Shown here: piece by piece, positions 10,622-19,669 of the stretch
How positions within the stretch are numbered: position 1 is the first letter of the stretch
Layout of the letters: every line of letters starts with the position of its first letter
NCBI GenBank assembly: GCA_027475525.1
Contig: JAMWFC010000049.1
Coordinates: forward strand, 4,820,947-4,884,946
Length of the DNA: 64,000 nt
Direction: 5' to 3'
Source of the DNA: Macrolepiota albuminosa
Lineage: Eukaryota > Basidiomycota > Agaricomycetes > Agaricales > Agaricaceae
Position numbers and translations under genes: made by a program
The notes under the pieces: generated by a model
The model's input: only the letters and a program-made list of their open reading frames with translations
Told to the model about the DNA's origin: nothing
The model's database searches: none

Positions 10622-11167
10622 TCACACCAAGACATCAAAGGGTCTGCCAAGTAGTAGGTTGTATGCCGGGGAACGTAAAATATGTATCTGTAAGTAGAAG
10701 GTGATGTCGCCAAGGGTGCAGGGCACATTCTTGGCGAGGCCTAAGGATCTGTCCACCGTGCCGTTAGCACTCTGCATGTTTAGTATAACGGTAGGGTCAT
10801 AAATGAGGCCCAAATTGTTAGCGACTTCAGCTGCCATAGAAATAATTTGAGACCCGCTATCCACAATTGCCTCTACCTCGTGCTTATTGTCTACTGTTAG
10901 CGCTACTGAGCAGATAGCGTGCGATTCTTGAGCGACGGTAAGGATTGCTGGGTCTTCTCCAGGGTCTACTGACCTAAGATAGGTCTCCACTGGGTCCACA
11001 GAGGTGGCGTTAGCAATGGTGTTGGTAGGAGAGTCTTCAGCATCCAAAGAGTCGACAGTAACAGAAAAACCAGGCGTCGTCGAGTTCATCAACCTTGGCA
11101 ACGGTTGTTGCCAAAGGTCGTCAGGGAGTGACTGCCATCTTGACCTGGTTGCGGACGTTGGGAGCAA
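10622..11167 (-). CDS. Element B aspartic protease region
   Basis: This 181-codon stretch carries the retropepsin signature IVDSGSQI and the downstream block YNLLLGRPFDVL. It would process Gag-Pol. It stops at TGA 10622-10624, but the same frame stays open for about 55 further codons. It overlaps the end of gag in a different frame. In the decayed relative G, gag and protease share one frame, so the shift in B near 11085 is probably a mutation rather than programmed. Confidence 0.78.
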   Translation of the reverse strand: MLPTSATRSRWQSLPDDLWQQPLPRLMNSTTPGFSVTVDSLDAEDSPTNTIANATSVDPVETYLRSVDPGEDPAILTVAQESHAICSVALTVDNKHEVEAIVDSGSQIISMAAEVANNLGLIYDPTVILNMQSANGTVDRSLGLAKNVPCTLGDITFYLQIHILRSPAYNLLLGRPFDVLV

Positions 11168-12722
11168 TACTACAAAGTTCTTCCACTGACAAGGTGATGG
11201 CGGTTTTCATGATGCGGTTAAAGACGTGGTTTGATTTCTCTATGTCGAAAATTGGGGCAGTAGGTTGGTAACCACCTTCAGGACACTTCTCAGGAGCGGC
11301 AAAATTTCGCTGTGCGGGAGCATGATAACGGTCGGGAATCCCTGAATAGGGATGTAAAGGCGGCACGGGCGTTTCAGGAGCGGTGGCGGTCGATGATGGT
11401 TCTGGAGTGGTGGCTGGTGGTGCGGCAGGAGCGGGAGTCGGTAACTTGCTAGCAGGAGGCATTGGCTTGTATCCTTTAAGAGGTTGTTTAGGCTGCTTAA
11501 CTTCAACCCCATCAAAGACCTGATTCTTGAGCGAATCTAGCTCCTGTTGTAGCTTAGCGATACGTTCTTCCTGCGAGAAAGTAGGATGGTCGCCAACGCT
11601 GTTGAAGTGTAAGACCTCGTGGATCATTTGCTGTTGGGTCGCCTGTTCAGGGTCAGGGTTGGCGTTGCCAGAAAGTGTGCCGGTAACGATTTGTCCTGGG
11701 TTGCGCCTATGCCATTCATCAACTCGCTCCTGGAAGGACTTCTTGTCTGGGTAGTTGGGGATGGTGGCGCCAGTAGTAAGAACTATCTTGCCGTCGATAG
11801 CCCTTTGAATCCTTCCTTGCCGAATGTAATTTTCGAGGGTTGCGCAGCGTCCTCTAGTCATAGTGTGGCCAATTTCCCCACAGAAGTGGCAAGGGCCAGA
11901 TGCGGGTACATTAGTGGGTCGGTTAGCGAGATTGGTGGTGATCATAGTTTCTATACGAGACATGGCGGAAGCGACAGCAGCGGTAATGGCAGCGTTTAAA
12001 TCCTCCTTCTTAACAAAGTCGGCAGCAGGAGGTGGGATGGGAATGATACCGTTAGTTCGCTCAGGTGGTGGGCTCGTCCTAGCGCGTTGCAGCCCAACGC
12101 CAGTGTCCGTTCCCTTGAGAACCCATTTACCGGCTTCAAAGACGTCGGCAACGTTATAGGGCTCGTCTGGGTGATGAGCCTGGTGAACTATCTCTAGGCA
12201 ACGAGCAATACAAGTCCAAAGCGAAGTCGGGATGCCTTGTTGGAATAGGCGACGTTCCTCGTTAATATAAAGCTTGCTGTTTTGTACTAACCACCTAGCA
12301 ATCTTTTGGAATTCACGGTAATACATGGAGAATGCGCCAAGAGACGATGTGCCATTGTTGAATGATTCCTGTACTAGTTTCTGCAGCTCGTTTACCGAGT
12401 ATCGGGTAGCTTCTTCAGCACCAGGATACAACTGGATTACTGCCGTTTTCCAGCCTTCATACGAAGCGCCTTGGGCTGGTACGGGTGGGGCGGCAGGAAC
12501 AAAGGTGGCAAACTCGGCAAGGCCAGTCCATGTCTCTGCCATGTCATACGATACGTATCTTGCCGCATACTCCTTCATCTGCGTGTGGTCGGTAATGCCA
12601 CAATCCCTGAACAAATACTCCAATTCCTTGAAATACTGGGAGAGCTTCCATGGCTTGGACTCGTCCCATTTAGGTGCCGAGAAGTGGTTACGTGGCGGCA
12701 TGCGCTGAACTTGTTGTTCCAT
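11121..12722 (-). CDS. Element B Gag
   Basis: A 533-residue capsid/nucleocapsid protein starting at ATG 12722 (MEQQVQRMPPRNHF). A helical capsid region contains ARYVSYDMAETWTGLAEF and WLVQNSKLYINEERRLFQQG. A zinc-knuckle-like CHFCGEIGHTMTRGRC (about 11845-11893) has C-x2-C-x4-H but six rather than four residues before the last Cys. A Pro/Ala/Thr-rich linker and a C-terminal helix follow. The frame is also open upstream of the ATG to about 13076 with Pro-rich sequence but no ATG, so the N-terminus may originally have begun there. Confidence 0.85.
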   Translation of the reverse strand: MEQQVQRMPPRNHFSAPKWDESKPWKLSQYFKELEYLFRDCGITDHTQMKEYAARYVSYDMAETWTGLAEFATFVPAAPPVPAQGASYEGWKTAVIQLYPGAEEATRYSVNELQKLVQESFNNGTSSLGAFSMYYREFQKIARWLVQNSKLYINEERRLFQQGIPTSLWTCIARCLEIVHQAHHPDEPYNVADVFEAGKWVLKGTDTGVGLQRARTSPPPERTNGIIPIPPPAADFVKKEDLNAAITAAVASAMSRIETMITTNLANRPTNVPASGPCHFCGEIGHTMTRGRCATLENYIRQGRIQRAIDGKIVLTTGATIPNYPDKKSFQERVDEWHRRNPGQIVTGTLSGNANPDPEQATQQQMIHEVLHFNSVGDHPTFSQEERIAKLQQELDSLKNQVFDGVEVKQPKQPLKGYKPMPPASKLPTPAPAAPPATTPEPSSTATAPETPVPPLHPYSGIPDRYHAPAQRNFAAPEKCPEGGYQPTAPIFDIEKSNHVFNRIMKTAITLSVEELCSIAPNVRNQVKMAVTP

Positions 12723-13085
12723 AGCGACTGTGTTGGCGAGTTCGGTTAGCGGTTGTGGGGAAGGAGTTCTAGAGATTGGTGACAGGGTAAGAGAAATGAC
12801 GAGTTGAGAAAGCGGTGTTAATGGAGTAATGGGTGTGACTGGTTGTGGTACGGCAAGCGGCGATGCTAAGAGGTCGTCGGCGCTAAAGTCGAGAGAACGC
12901 GGGAAGAGATCAGGAAATTCGTCTACAGTGGCGTTCTGTAGTTCCTGTGCTAGAGAGAGACCCGGTAAGGCACCAGGTGGTTGTGGAGTTGATGGGTGGG
13001 AAGGAGCTATGCCTTCTGCTGACTGTTCTAGCAGGCGGCACCTACGCTGGAGACGGGTTTCTGGCAGAATTCTGCCCTAGAGATC

Positions 13086-13102
13086 CCTCGCGGTGGGCTC
13101 CA
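13086..13102 (-). promoter_or_regulatory. Primer-binding site of element B (tRNA type)
   Basis: Three bases (AAT) after the 5' LTR end, the minus strand reads TGGAGCCCACCGCGAGG. It starts with the TGG expected from pairing to a tRNA CCA end. The relic G has TGGAGCCCACTGCAAG at the same place (58088-58105). The tRNA species was not identified. Confidence 0.7.
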
Positions 13103-13105
13103 ATT

Positions 13106-14895
13106 TGATGACGCCCACAGTTTGGTCAGTAACAAATATAACTATAGTGTTACCGTACCAAAAGCTTGCGTTGGGCACGCTATAAGTGATGAGAGGAGTC
13201 CCAGGCAGGTCCCAGAGAATGCGCCTATAAAAATAAAGGAAAAGTTGGTAAGGGAGTCGGCAAAGGTAAAGCGCTAAGGTAAAGCGCCTATGAAGAAGTG
13301 GTAAGCAAATACGGCAATGGTAGCGGCAAGAACACAGTAACCTTAGCGAAGTCTAAGCGTCGTAAATGCCTGCCATAGCTGCAAGGCACGAGGGTGTCGA
13401 GTGTTAGCGAGCGTCTGCAACTGCCGATGAGTTCGACGTTGCCGACCGTAAATGAGATCTTGAACGTAAGGGAGACTGAGGTAAGGGGAGCAGGAAACTC
13501 TGGTCTATTGTTCTTCTCTGATGTATGTACAAGTCGGTGATACGACGCTGTACCAGCAGTCAGGGACACAACATGCACTAGAAGTCAAAATAAACATTTA
13601 ATCATAAGGCTGAAAACTGTAAGCCTCCTGGTAGCAGTCTCAACAAATTATATCTCCAAAAACACCCCAATAAATACACAGACAGTACAGAACAAAGGGC
13701 AGGGACCAGCTCAAGCTATCAACACAACAATAGTCCAACCACTGTAATGGGGAGGGGAAGCATGGGAGCTGGCAGAAGTGACGAAATGGGATCAATTTGT
13801 GATGATCTAGATCAAGATCAGATCTGACAATGCCCAATTTGACATGACTGAAAGGGGAAAGGAAAAGAAGCATGGAGGGATGTCAAAAGAAGCATGGAAT
13901 GCAGGGAAGTGCTAAAAGGAGAAAGAAGGATCTATGAATGGGATCGTGCTAAATGGAGCTGAAGCAAATGGAGAAGTGGTAATCAGAGACATCCGGAGGA
14001 ATGGTGGAACAAGAAGTTGAATGGTGGAACTGGTGGCACCAAAACATACCTCCCAAAAGGGAAATTGGACTATCAAATATGTTCTGGAGGCTGGGGAGTT
14101 GACAACAAAAGAGTCATGTGTAGATAGTGGTCTGTGCACCAGAAAAACAGTATAAATAGCCCAAGTTTAGTAGAGAATAGACAGGCAATTGATAGGCAAA
14201 GGCTCGGTGGTTTCCAGGGAGTGAATCACTTAGGCTGGAGTTTGTTGGGAACCCTCTGCTTTCAGGAAATTTATTGAAAGCCCTCAAATATATCAATTTC
14301 ATCATCAAGTCAGTGTGCACTGCAAGTAACCTTCTACACCATCAAGCTCCAGAACTATCAGTAATACTCACATCAAGTACTACATTGGTAAGTACTTTAT
14401 ATACTACAAGGAGTTCACCGTCACCAGTGACCAACCATTGCCAAAGTGCGGTAAACTAGAAAATTTCATAGGGGTAGCTCCAACGGTTTCAGATCTCTAT
14501 CGTCCATTCAAGAGCCTTAGCGATGCCAGGCGACAGATCGCGAAGCTAAACCATCACTCCATCACCCCTCTGTCTGTCCAAAATGCTTAGCGATGTCAGG
14601 CGCCAGATCGAGGCGCTAAGCAGTGTCAGACGCCAAGGTCAAACGCCAAGCTGTCCGTCAGTTTTTGATAGATCATCAGGCTTCTCGCTAAGCGCTGTCA
14701 TTAGTGACTGATGCCATCTGTCAGTTGTCATTCTGTCTGCCATTGGCGCTATCACTGATTGGATCTGCTTCTTGCCGTGCGCGGCCATCAAATATTGCCA
14801 AAATTGGTTAGTTAGCGCATGCTAAGGTATCCCGGACCTGTGCCGTGTTGCCGTAGCCTGCCGTTGATGCGCTGATCCTGTATGGAGTCCTATCA
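13106..14895 (-). repeat. 5' LTR of element B, interrupted by solo LTR S
   Basis: Same ends as 2970-3908. The copy is split at 13537/14385 by S. Without S and the 4 duplicated bases it is 939 bp, equal to its partner. Confidence 0.92.
13538..14384 (+). repeat. Solo LTR S inserted in the 5' LTR of B
   Basis: 847 bp with TG...CA ends (TGATACGACG to GTACTACA), flanked by tcgg (13534-13537) and ttgg (14385-14388), a 4-bp duplication with one mismatch. The partner LTR of B is uninterrupted at this site. A canonical TATAAATAG lies near 14151, about 230 bp from the right end, which favours plus orientation. It has no coding capacity and no second copy in the window, so its family is unknown. It most likely formed by recombination between the LTRs of a full element. 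Confidence 0.78.
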
Positions 14896-15662
14896 ATGGG
14901 TAAGCCCTTTTGGAAAACTCATATTTTCCGTAGATATGTAAACCAAGTCCTTTACAGTGAAGGGTACCATTCTTCTTTTACGGTTGGCGTCTTGGGTCTG
15001 CTTTACCCGAGCCCCAATGATGCTATCATGTGCAGCCATGACAGCTAAACGCAAATGCTGGGCAAACACTCACACCCCTGGAAATTTGGAGCTTGAGGTT
15101 CTTTTCCATATCATTGGTCTGGGCATACGGCCCGTGTTCAAGAAGAAAGGTGAGTAACCAGTAGTCTCGGATCGTGCCGAATTCACCGCAAACTCAATAG
15201 CAGGTAGCTTGGCAACCCAATCCTGTTGAGTAGCCCCTATACACTGACGTATCATCTGAGTAATCGTCCGGTTAGCTCTTTCTGTGGACCCATCTGATTT
15301 GGGATGGTAGGCCGACAACATTCGAAGTTGAGTTCCAATCAATAAATGCAGGTGAGTCCAGAAGGTGCTTGTAAAGTAAGAGTTTCTATCACTGACTATA
15401 GCTTTAGGTAAGCCGTGATGCTTGTATACTTCGCTGAACACTAATTCGGCAACATTCTGGGCTGTGTAGTCAGTGCGGCTAGGAACAATATGTACCATCC
15501 CAGTCAGTAGATCAATAATAACGGTTATTGCATCATAAGTGCCATTACGGTCCTTTGATTCTGGCAATGGCCCAAGAAAGTCAATTCCGATTACCTCCCA
15601 AGGTGATGTCAGTATCTGCAGAGGATTGAAAAGCCCATATGGGCGTTGGTTGTTGGGCTTAC
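14896..15662 (-). pseudogene. Element A integrase core, split from its C-terminus by B
   Basis: The minus-strand frame encodes a Ty3/gypsy integrase core: QRPYGLFNPL, first catalytic Asp in IGIDFLGPLPES, second in AIVSDRNSYF, and Glu in SDGSTERANR, ending FPKGL before the B insertion. The frame is open throughout the visible part. It stops abruptly at about 15662 where unrelated AT-rich sequence begins, so RT, protease, gag and the 5' LTR of A are gone. Confidence 0.8.
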
Positions 15663-15839
15663 TCCTTCTGTGGATTATACATAAATATCACTCTGGTATT
15701 GTGTACTAGGCTACAGCACTTTACTATAGACATTTCAATTAGTTTGGACAGGACTCAGATCTACTAAGATTAACCATCCCATTGTTTTGTTCCATTATGC
15801 CACTCTTATAAATGCAAAAAACCACACACTATTCAACAA

Positions 15840-16420
15840 TTACACAAGGGGGACTCGAACCCTCGAATTGGGCAGTAGAAAGAATATAGACTGACAATAT
15901 TTTGCTAGACCACAGGACGTTGTAAAAAATTACAACTTTACTTTATTTATCATACTGTGTAGTAAATAACAATTAGTAAAACAAAGTTATGTCATGTCTA
16001 ATGTGCACTAGCGGGATTCAAACCCACGTCTTGTGCACAATATGAAATATCAATGTATCAATATTCCATTGGACCACAGGTCCTTACCAGAAATCAGTAC
16101 AGTGTACATGTAGTGCAAAAATGCAGCAGTATAAAAAGACACTATTATACGTCATTAAGATGGACTAGAGGAGTCTGGACCAGGAGAGTCGAATCCACCA
16201 CTCCACACAATACTGAAAATTGAGTGGGTTGGATCAACTACCACAGGCGCTTACTACAGGTCAGTACAATGTACATGTAGAGCAAAAATGCACCTGTATA
16301 AAAACACACTATTAGACTCCGTTAAGATGGAGTAGGATGAGTAAAACCCACCACTGTACACAATATTGAATATCAATAAACAAATATTCCACTGAACCAC
16401 TGGGACTGGTTGCACTGCTG
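15840..16420 (-). ncRNA. Tandem array of four tRNA-like Pol III units (SINE-like)
   Basis: On the minus strand four units recur about every 160 bp. Each has an A-box-like motif (TGGTCTAGC near 15903-15914, TGGTCCAATGG near 16064-16080, TGGTAGTTGATCC near 16231-16245, TGGTTCAGTGG near 16385-16400). A B box follows 50-60 bp on (GGTTCGAGTCC 15851-15861, GGGTTTGAATCCC 16012-16024, GGATTCGACTC 16185-16195, GGGTTTTACTC 16337-16350). A run of T4-T6 lies 40-55 bp further. That is the layout of a type 2 Pol III gene. The T arm can fold in unit 2, but the ends do not pair as an acceptor stem, so these are not normal tRNAs. A tRNA-derived SINE array is the likeliest reading. Confidence 0.55.
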
Positions 16421-16471
16421 ATATCAGCTACCGTCTGCTGGCATGCCAGCAGACAGCGGACACTTACGCAC

Positions 16472-16707
16472 TGTAACAAAGTTACAAAGATTGTGAGAGC
16501 TTAGGTTCACACTGCACAGAATCAGACCAGTCTGGTCTATTGACTATGTAGTATCAACACAAAAATAAGCTGCTTTGTAAGCAGCTGGTAAACTAATTTA
16601 TATAATAATGTAAATTAATATTATATTATAATAAATATAATATAATAGTATCTACTGTAAGGTAAGTAAAGCTATGTGGACAACGCCACATAGCGGACTA
16701 CGCTACA
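16472..16707 (-). repeat. 3' LTR of element D
   Basis: 236 bp, TG...CA ends, matching 38283-38518 apart from two transitions. It contains a strongly AT-rich core of about 60 bp. The end distal to the coding region carries the short inverted repeat GTAAC...GTTAC. Confidence 0.93.
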
Positions 16708-16736
16708 CACCCCCCAATCAGACCGAGCTACGGTCT
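16708..16736 (-). promoter_or_regulatory. Polypurine tract and adjoining hairpin of D
   Basis: The minus strand reads ATTGGGGGGTG against the LTR (16708-16718). It is preceded by AGACCG-TAGCT-CGGTCT (16720-16736), a 6-bp stem. The same arrangement occurs in E and F with different stem bases that still pair. Confidence 0.65.
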
Positions 16737-16752
16737 CGAGATAATACGACGG

Positions 16753-16792
16753 TCATGCCGTCGGTAAGTCAGGGACGGGGGCAATGGGAGAG
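16753..16792 (-). pseudogene. Last codons of D ORF3, separated by C
   Basis: When C and one gagag copy are removed, the ORF3 frame runs from ...REPGGS into PIAPVPDLPTA and stops at TGA 16753-16755. C therefore inserted about a dozen codons before the natural end of ORF3. Confidence 0.7.
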
Positions 16793-17533
16793 TGTCAGAT
16801 TCCGCTGAATCGGGGGCTTTCTGGGAAAGCGACGCCCTTACAATGCGGACTTGATCTACGGATACTCGGGTGTCTGGAACTCCGGGGCTAGGACTCCGGG
16901 GTTCAAGACGAGGACAGGGGTAATCCCGGGAGAGGGGACTAGAGTCCGGGGGTTTTGGATGAGAGTGGCTGGGAGTTAGAGGGGGTCGAGTCGTGAACCG
17001 GAGGTTCTAAGACGAGACCAAGTTAGTAATTTAAGAGTCGCGAAGTGCGTACCAAACTTATAGCACGCGAATACCAAGGCGTGCCAGTCGAAGCGTACCA
17101 AACGAGGCGTACCAGTCAAACAGAGGGCACGCAATATCCAAAGTAACAGTATGCAAAGTATGTAATATCAAGACTAGTGAATACAACGAGGAACTACGCT
17201 ATAAGTACTACGGGACCCGGTCTCGGGGCTCCGGGGTGTCTGGGATGGGCTCCGGGGGTTATTGAGTAGCGGCAGGGGCTGTATACCGGGATCGCACGTG
17301 TGGGGCGCGCGATCAATTGGCGCGGAGGGAGCTATGATGCGTGATAGCCGGGAATGGGCCGCGTGATCCGGTCGTTGATCGGGGCTGGTGGCGGCTGATG
17401 GCGGTCCTTGATGCGCGTGATGGCGGTGTCGGCGGTCGTGATGGCGGGGCGTGTCCTGTGGGGTCGTAGGGAGGGTCCCGGATGGTGTTCCGGGGGTGTC
17501 CCGGGGTGGGCCCGGAGGGGAGGGGTCGTGACA
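16793..17533 (-). repeat. 3' LTR of element C
   Basis: 741 bp. On the minus strand it starts TGTCACGACC and ends TCTGACA. It is nearly identical to 26814-27554. A diverged C-family solo LTR lies at 53773-54484. Confidence 0.95.
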
Positions 17534-17546
17534 TCACCCCCCCCTC
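17534..17546 (-). promoter_or_regulatory. Polypurine tract of C
   Basis: The minus strand reads GAGGGGGGGGTGA directly against the start of the 3' LTR. Confidence 0.7.
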
Positions 17547-17660
17547 AGCGCCGAGACCCTCCGAGGCGCGCGTAGTCGGTGGTTCGGACCGGGGGTCAAC
17601 CGTGGGACCCGGCACCTGACCTGCCACGTATCGAAAAAAATTTTACCGTCAAGTCCAACC

Positions 17661-19407
17661 ATGTCGCGTACGCCAACGCATTCCCCGACGCCCCCGCAAA
17701 CGAACGAGGTCGCGCCCCTCATGGCGTGGGAAGCCCGGGACGCGCGTTACCGGGCTCGTCTTGACCGGGAGCGCGTGGCAGCGCTCGTCGAGCAACGTGA
17801 GTACTCCCGCGCCGCCCCTTTTACCCCACTGACCTTTCCTTTTCAGAACAACGCAACATTCCGGCCCCGGAGGCGGGTCCCAGCCGACTTCTGGAGTCTG
17901 TTCCCGAGGCTGGCCCCAGCGTTCTCCCGGAGTCCCGCCCCTACCTTTGCGCGGATGACGGTCCGCCCACCCCGCCCTCAACCCCCTCCCCGCCCTAGGC
18001 TGCCTGCCCCCCGTTTTCGTCGCTCCGGGATGGCGATAGGGGCCGTCTCAGAAGTCCCGGAGGGTCAACGCGTTGCGTGGGAGGGCGTGACGCAAGAGTT
18101 GTTTGAGGGGGCCCTTGAGAGGCTCCGGGGCTTACCTGCCCACGCCTGGTGCGTGAGCAACGGACCGGTGAGTGGGCTCTCACCTCCTGGTCTTTGTGCT
18201 GATCTCGGTGCAGTGCCTGCACTGCGCCCGGCGCGTGGTCCCTTGCCTGTTCGAGGTTCCGGGCCCCTCGTCCCGCCGCGATACATCCGTTTGCGAGGCC
18301 TGCCGCCAGAACCATGAGCGGTGCTCTGTATCGGCGCTGTGGAGGGCGCGGTGTGTCTCCCGGGAGCAGGGGTGGCCGCTGGCTGGGGTCACTCGGAGGA
18401 TGGGAGTGGAGGACCGGGACTGGGTGGTGGAGCCGGTGGGGGAGGAATCCGTGGCGCCCGCTGAGGCGCCCAGTGGGGGGTCGGGGGGTCGGGGGGTCGT
18501 TCGGGTGGGGGGCCGGGGGCGGCCCGTGGTCCTGATCACCCATCGGGTGACCCGGGCCAGGGTCAGCAGTCACGAGGGTCGCGGGGGGCGCCCCGACAAG
18601 GGGAAGAGGCGGGCGTCGCCTAGTCCCTCCCCGGGACCCTCTAAGAGGGCGCGTCTGCCTGCGTCAACCCTGCCCCTGACTCCCCCAGCGCGCCTCTCCC
18701 CGACGACGTTCTCTCCCCTGTCCGGGCGACCGCTGGACGTCGAAGTGAGGGCTCTGCAGGAGCGCCTCGAGCAGGCTGACCGGGAGCGGGGGGAGCGCGA
18801 GGAGGGGGCGAGGGAGGAGGCGGCACTCCGGAGGAGGCTGGAGGAGGACCGTGAGGTGGCCCTCCGGGAGCTGGAGGAGGCGAGGGCGGCCCGAGGGGGA
18901 GCTGAGGCCCAGCTGGACGCCATGAGGGCCAGGCTGGGGCAGGGGGTTGGGCTCCCGGAGCGAGGTCCCTCGAGCCCGGGGTTGGTCGAGGCCTTGCGCC
19001 GGGACGTGGTCATCGGGCGCATGGCCTCCTTGAGTGAGTGTCCCTCCTTTCATGCCTAGGTCGTACTAATATTTCTAGGTTGGGCTCGAGAGCACCGTCT
19101 GCTCCTCGACGGGGCCGCCGCGGCACTCGCGTCTCTCCAAGAAGGGCTACGGTCGGAGGTGGGGAGCCCCGGGGTGGAGCGGGGTCTAGATTTGCTGGGG
19201 AGGTTGGTGGGCGCGCACCGCCGGAGGAACGTCCCGGCCCCGGGATCGTGGTTCAAGCGCATTTTGGACGAGGGCAAGCAGCTCCCGTCTTGGGAGCAGC
19301 TGGCCGAGGAGGTGTTGCGAGAGCACGGTCCGGAGGGGGTGGGGGAGGATTTCCGGGGTTGGCTGAGGGGAGGGGGGGGTGAGGGTGATTCGGGGCCCCA
19401 GGCCTAG
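17661..19407 (+). CDS. Antisense multi-exon gene inside element C, Zn2Cys6-like protein
   Basis: Located between pol and the 3' LTR on the opposite strand. Exons: 17661-17796, 17847-18167, 18214-19033, 19079-19407. Introns are 50, 46 and 45 bp with GTGAGT donors, and the last has a TACTAAT branch-like site. The start reads MSRTPTHSPTPP. Exon 3 opens on the first Cys of a cluster C-x2-C-x6-C-x15-C-x2-C-x6-C (CLHC ... CEACRQNHERC). A basic Ser/Pro/Arg-rich region follows, then a long Glu/Arg coiled coil (about 18740-18930) and a helical C-terminus ending GDSGPQA. Within exon 2 the frame changes near 17996, where TAG is met, so either a small intron was missed or one base is lost. Start style, cluster, and exon boundary at the first Cys match the gene in B. 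Function unknown; a nucleic-acid-binding regulator is possible. Confidence 0.7.
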
Positions 19408-19669
19408 GGGTCCCCGTTTTCTTGCCGTTTGCCGGTTTCCTGGTCCGTAGCTGTATCTATAATGTATTTTCTAGAAAATGTAGGTATTCGGCCGTCGTAC
19501 TCGAAATGTAAGTAAAGTGGTAGAAAAAAACCAGAAAGTGTACCTTGCCCAGAATCCGGGGCGTTACTGTAAGGAGGTACTAAAGGAGAGTAAGATCTAG
19601 AAAGGGGAAAGCAGAAAATATACATGGGAGTTGAATCCCTACTGAGCCCAGAGGCGGGGGTTACGCCCA

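Larger units (their letters stand above)
2970..14895 (-). mobile_element. Ty3/gypsy element B, nested in A
   Basis: This near full-length LTR retrotransposon lies on the minus strand. Order in its own sense: 5' LTR (13106-14895, split by solo LTR S), tRNA-type primer site (13086-13102), gag, protease, RT-RNase H, integrase, an antisense gene (4079-6288, plus strand), polypurine tract, 3' LTR (2970-3908). Without S both LTRs are 939 bp and differ by scattered transitions. The flanks atag (2966-2969) and atgg (14896-14899) form an imperfect 4-bp target duplication. Assuming 4 bp restores the A reading frame exactly. The 419 bp between the antisense gene end and the integrase stop (6289-6707) hold no gene. 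Coding regions carry frameshifts and one stop, so B is probably inactive. Confidence 0.9.

Noticed and set aside
15840..16420. Genuine tRNA genes
   Set aside because: A and B boxes are present but the ends do not pair as a 7-bp acceptor stem and no convincing anticodon arm was found.
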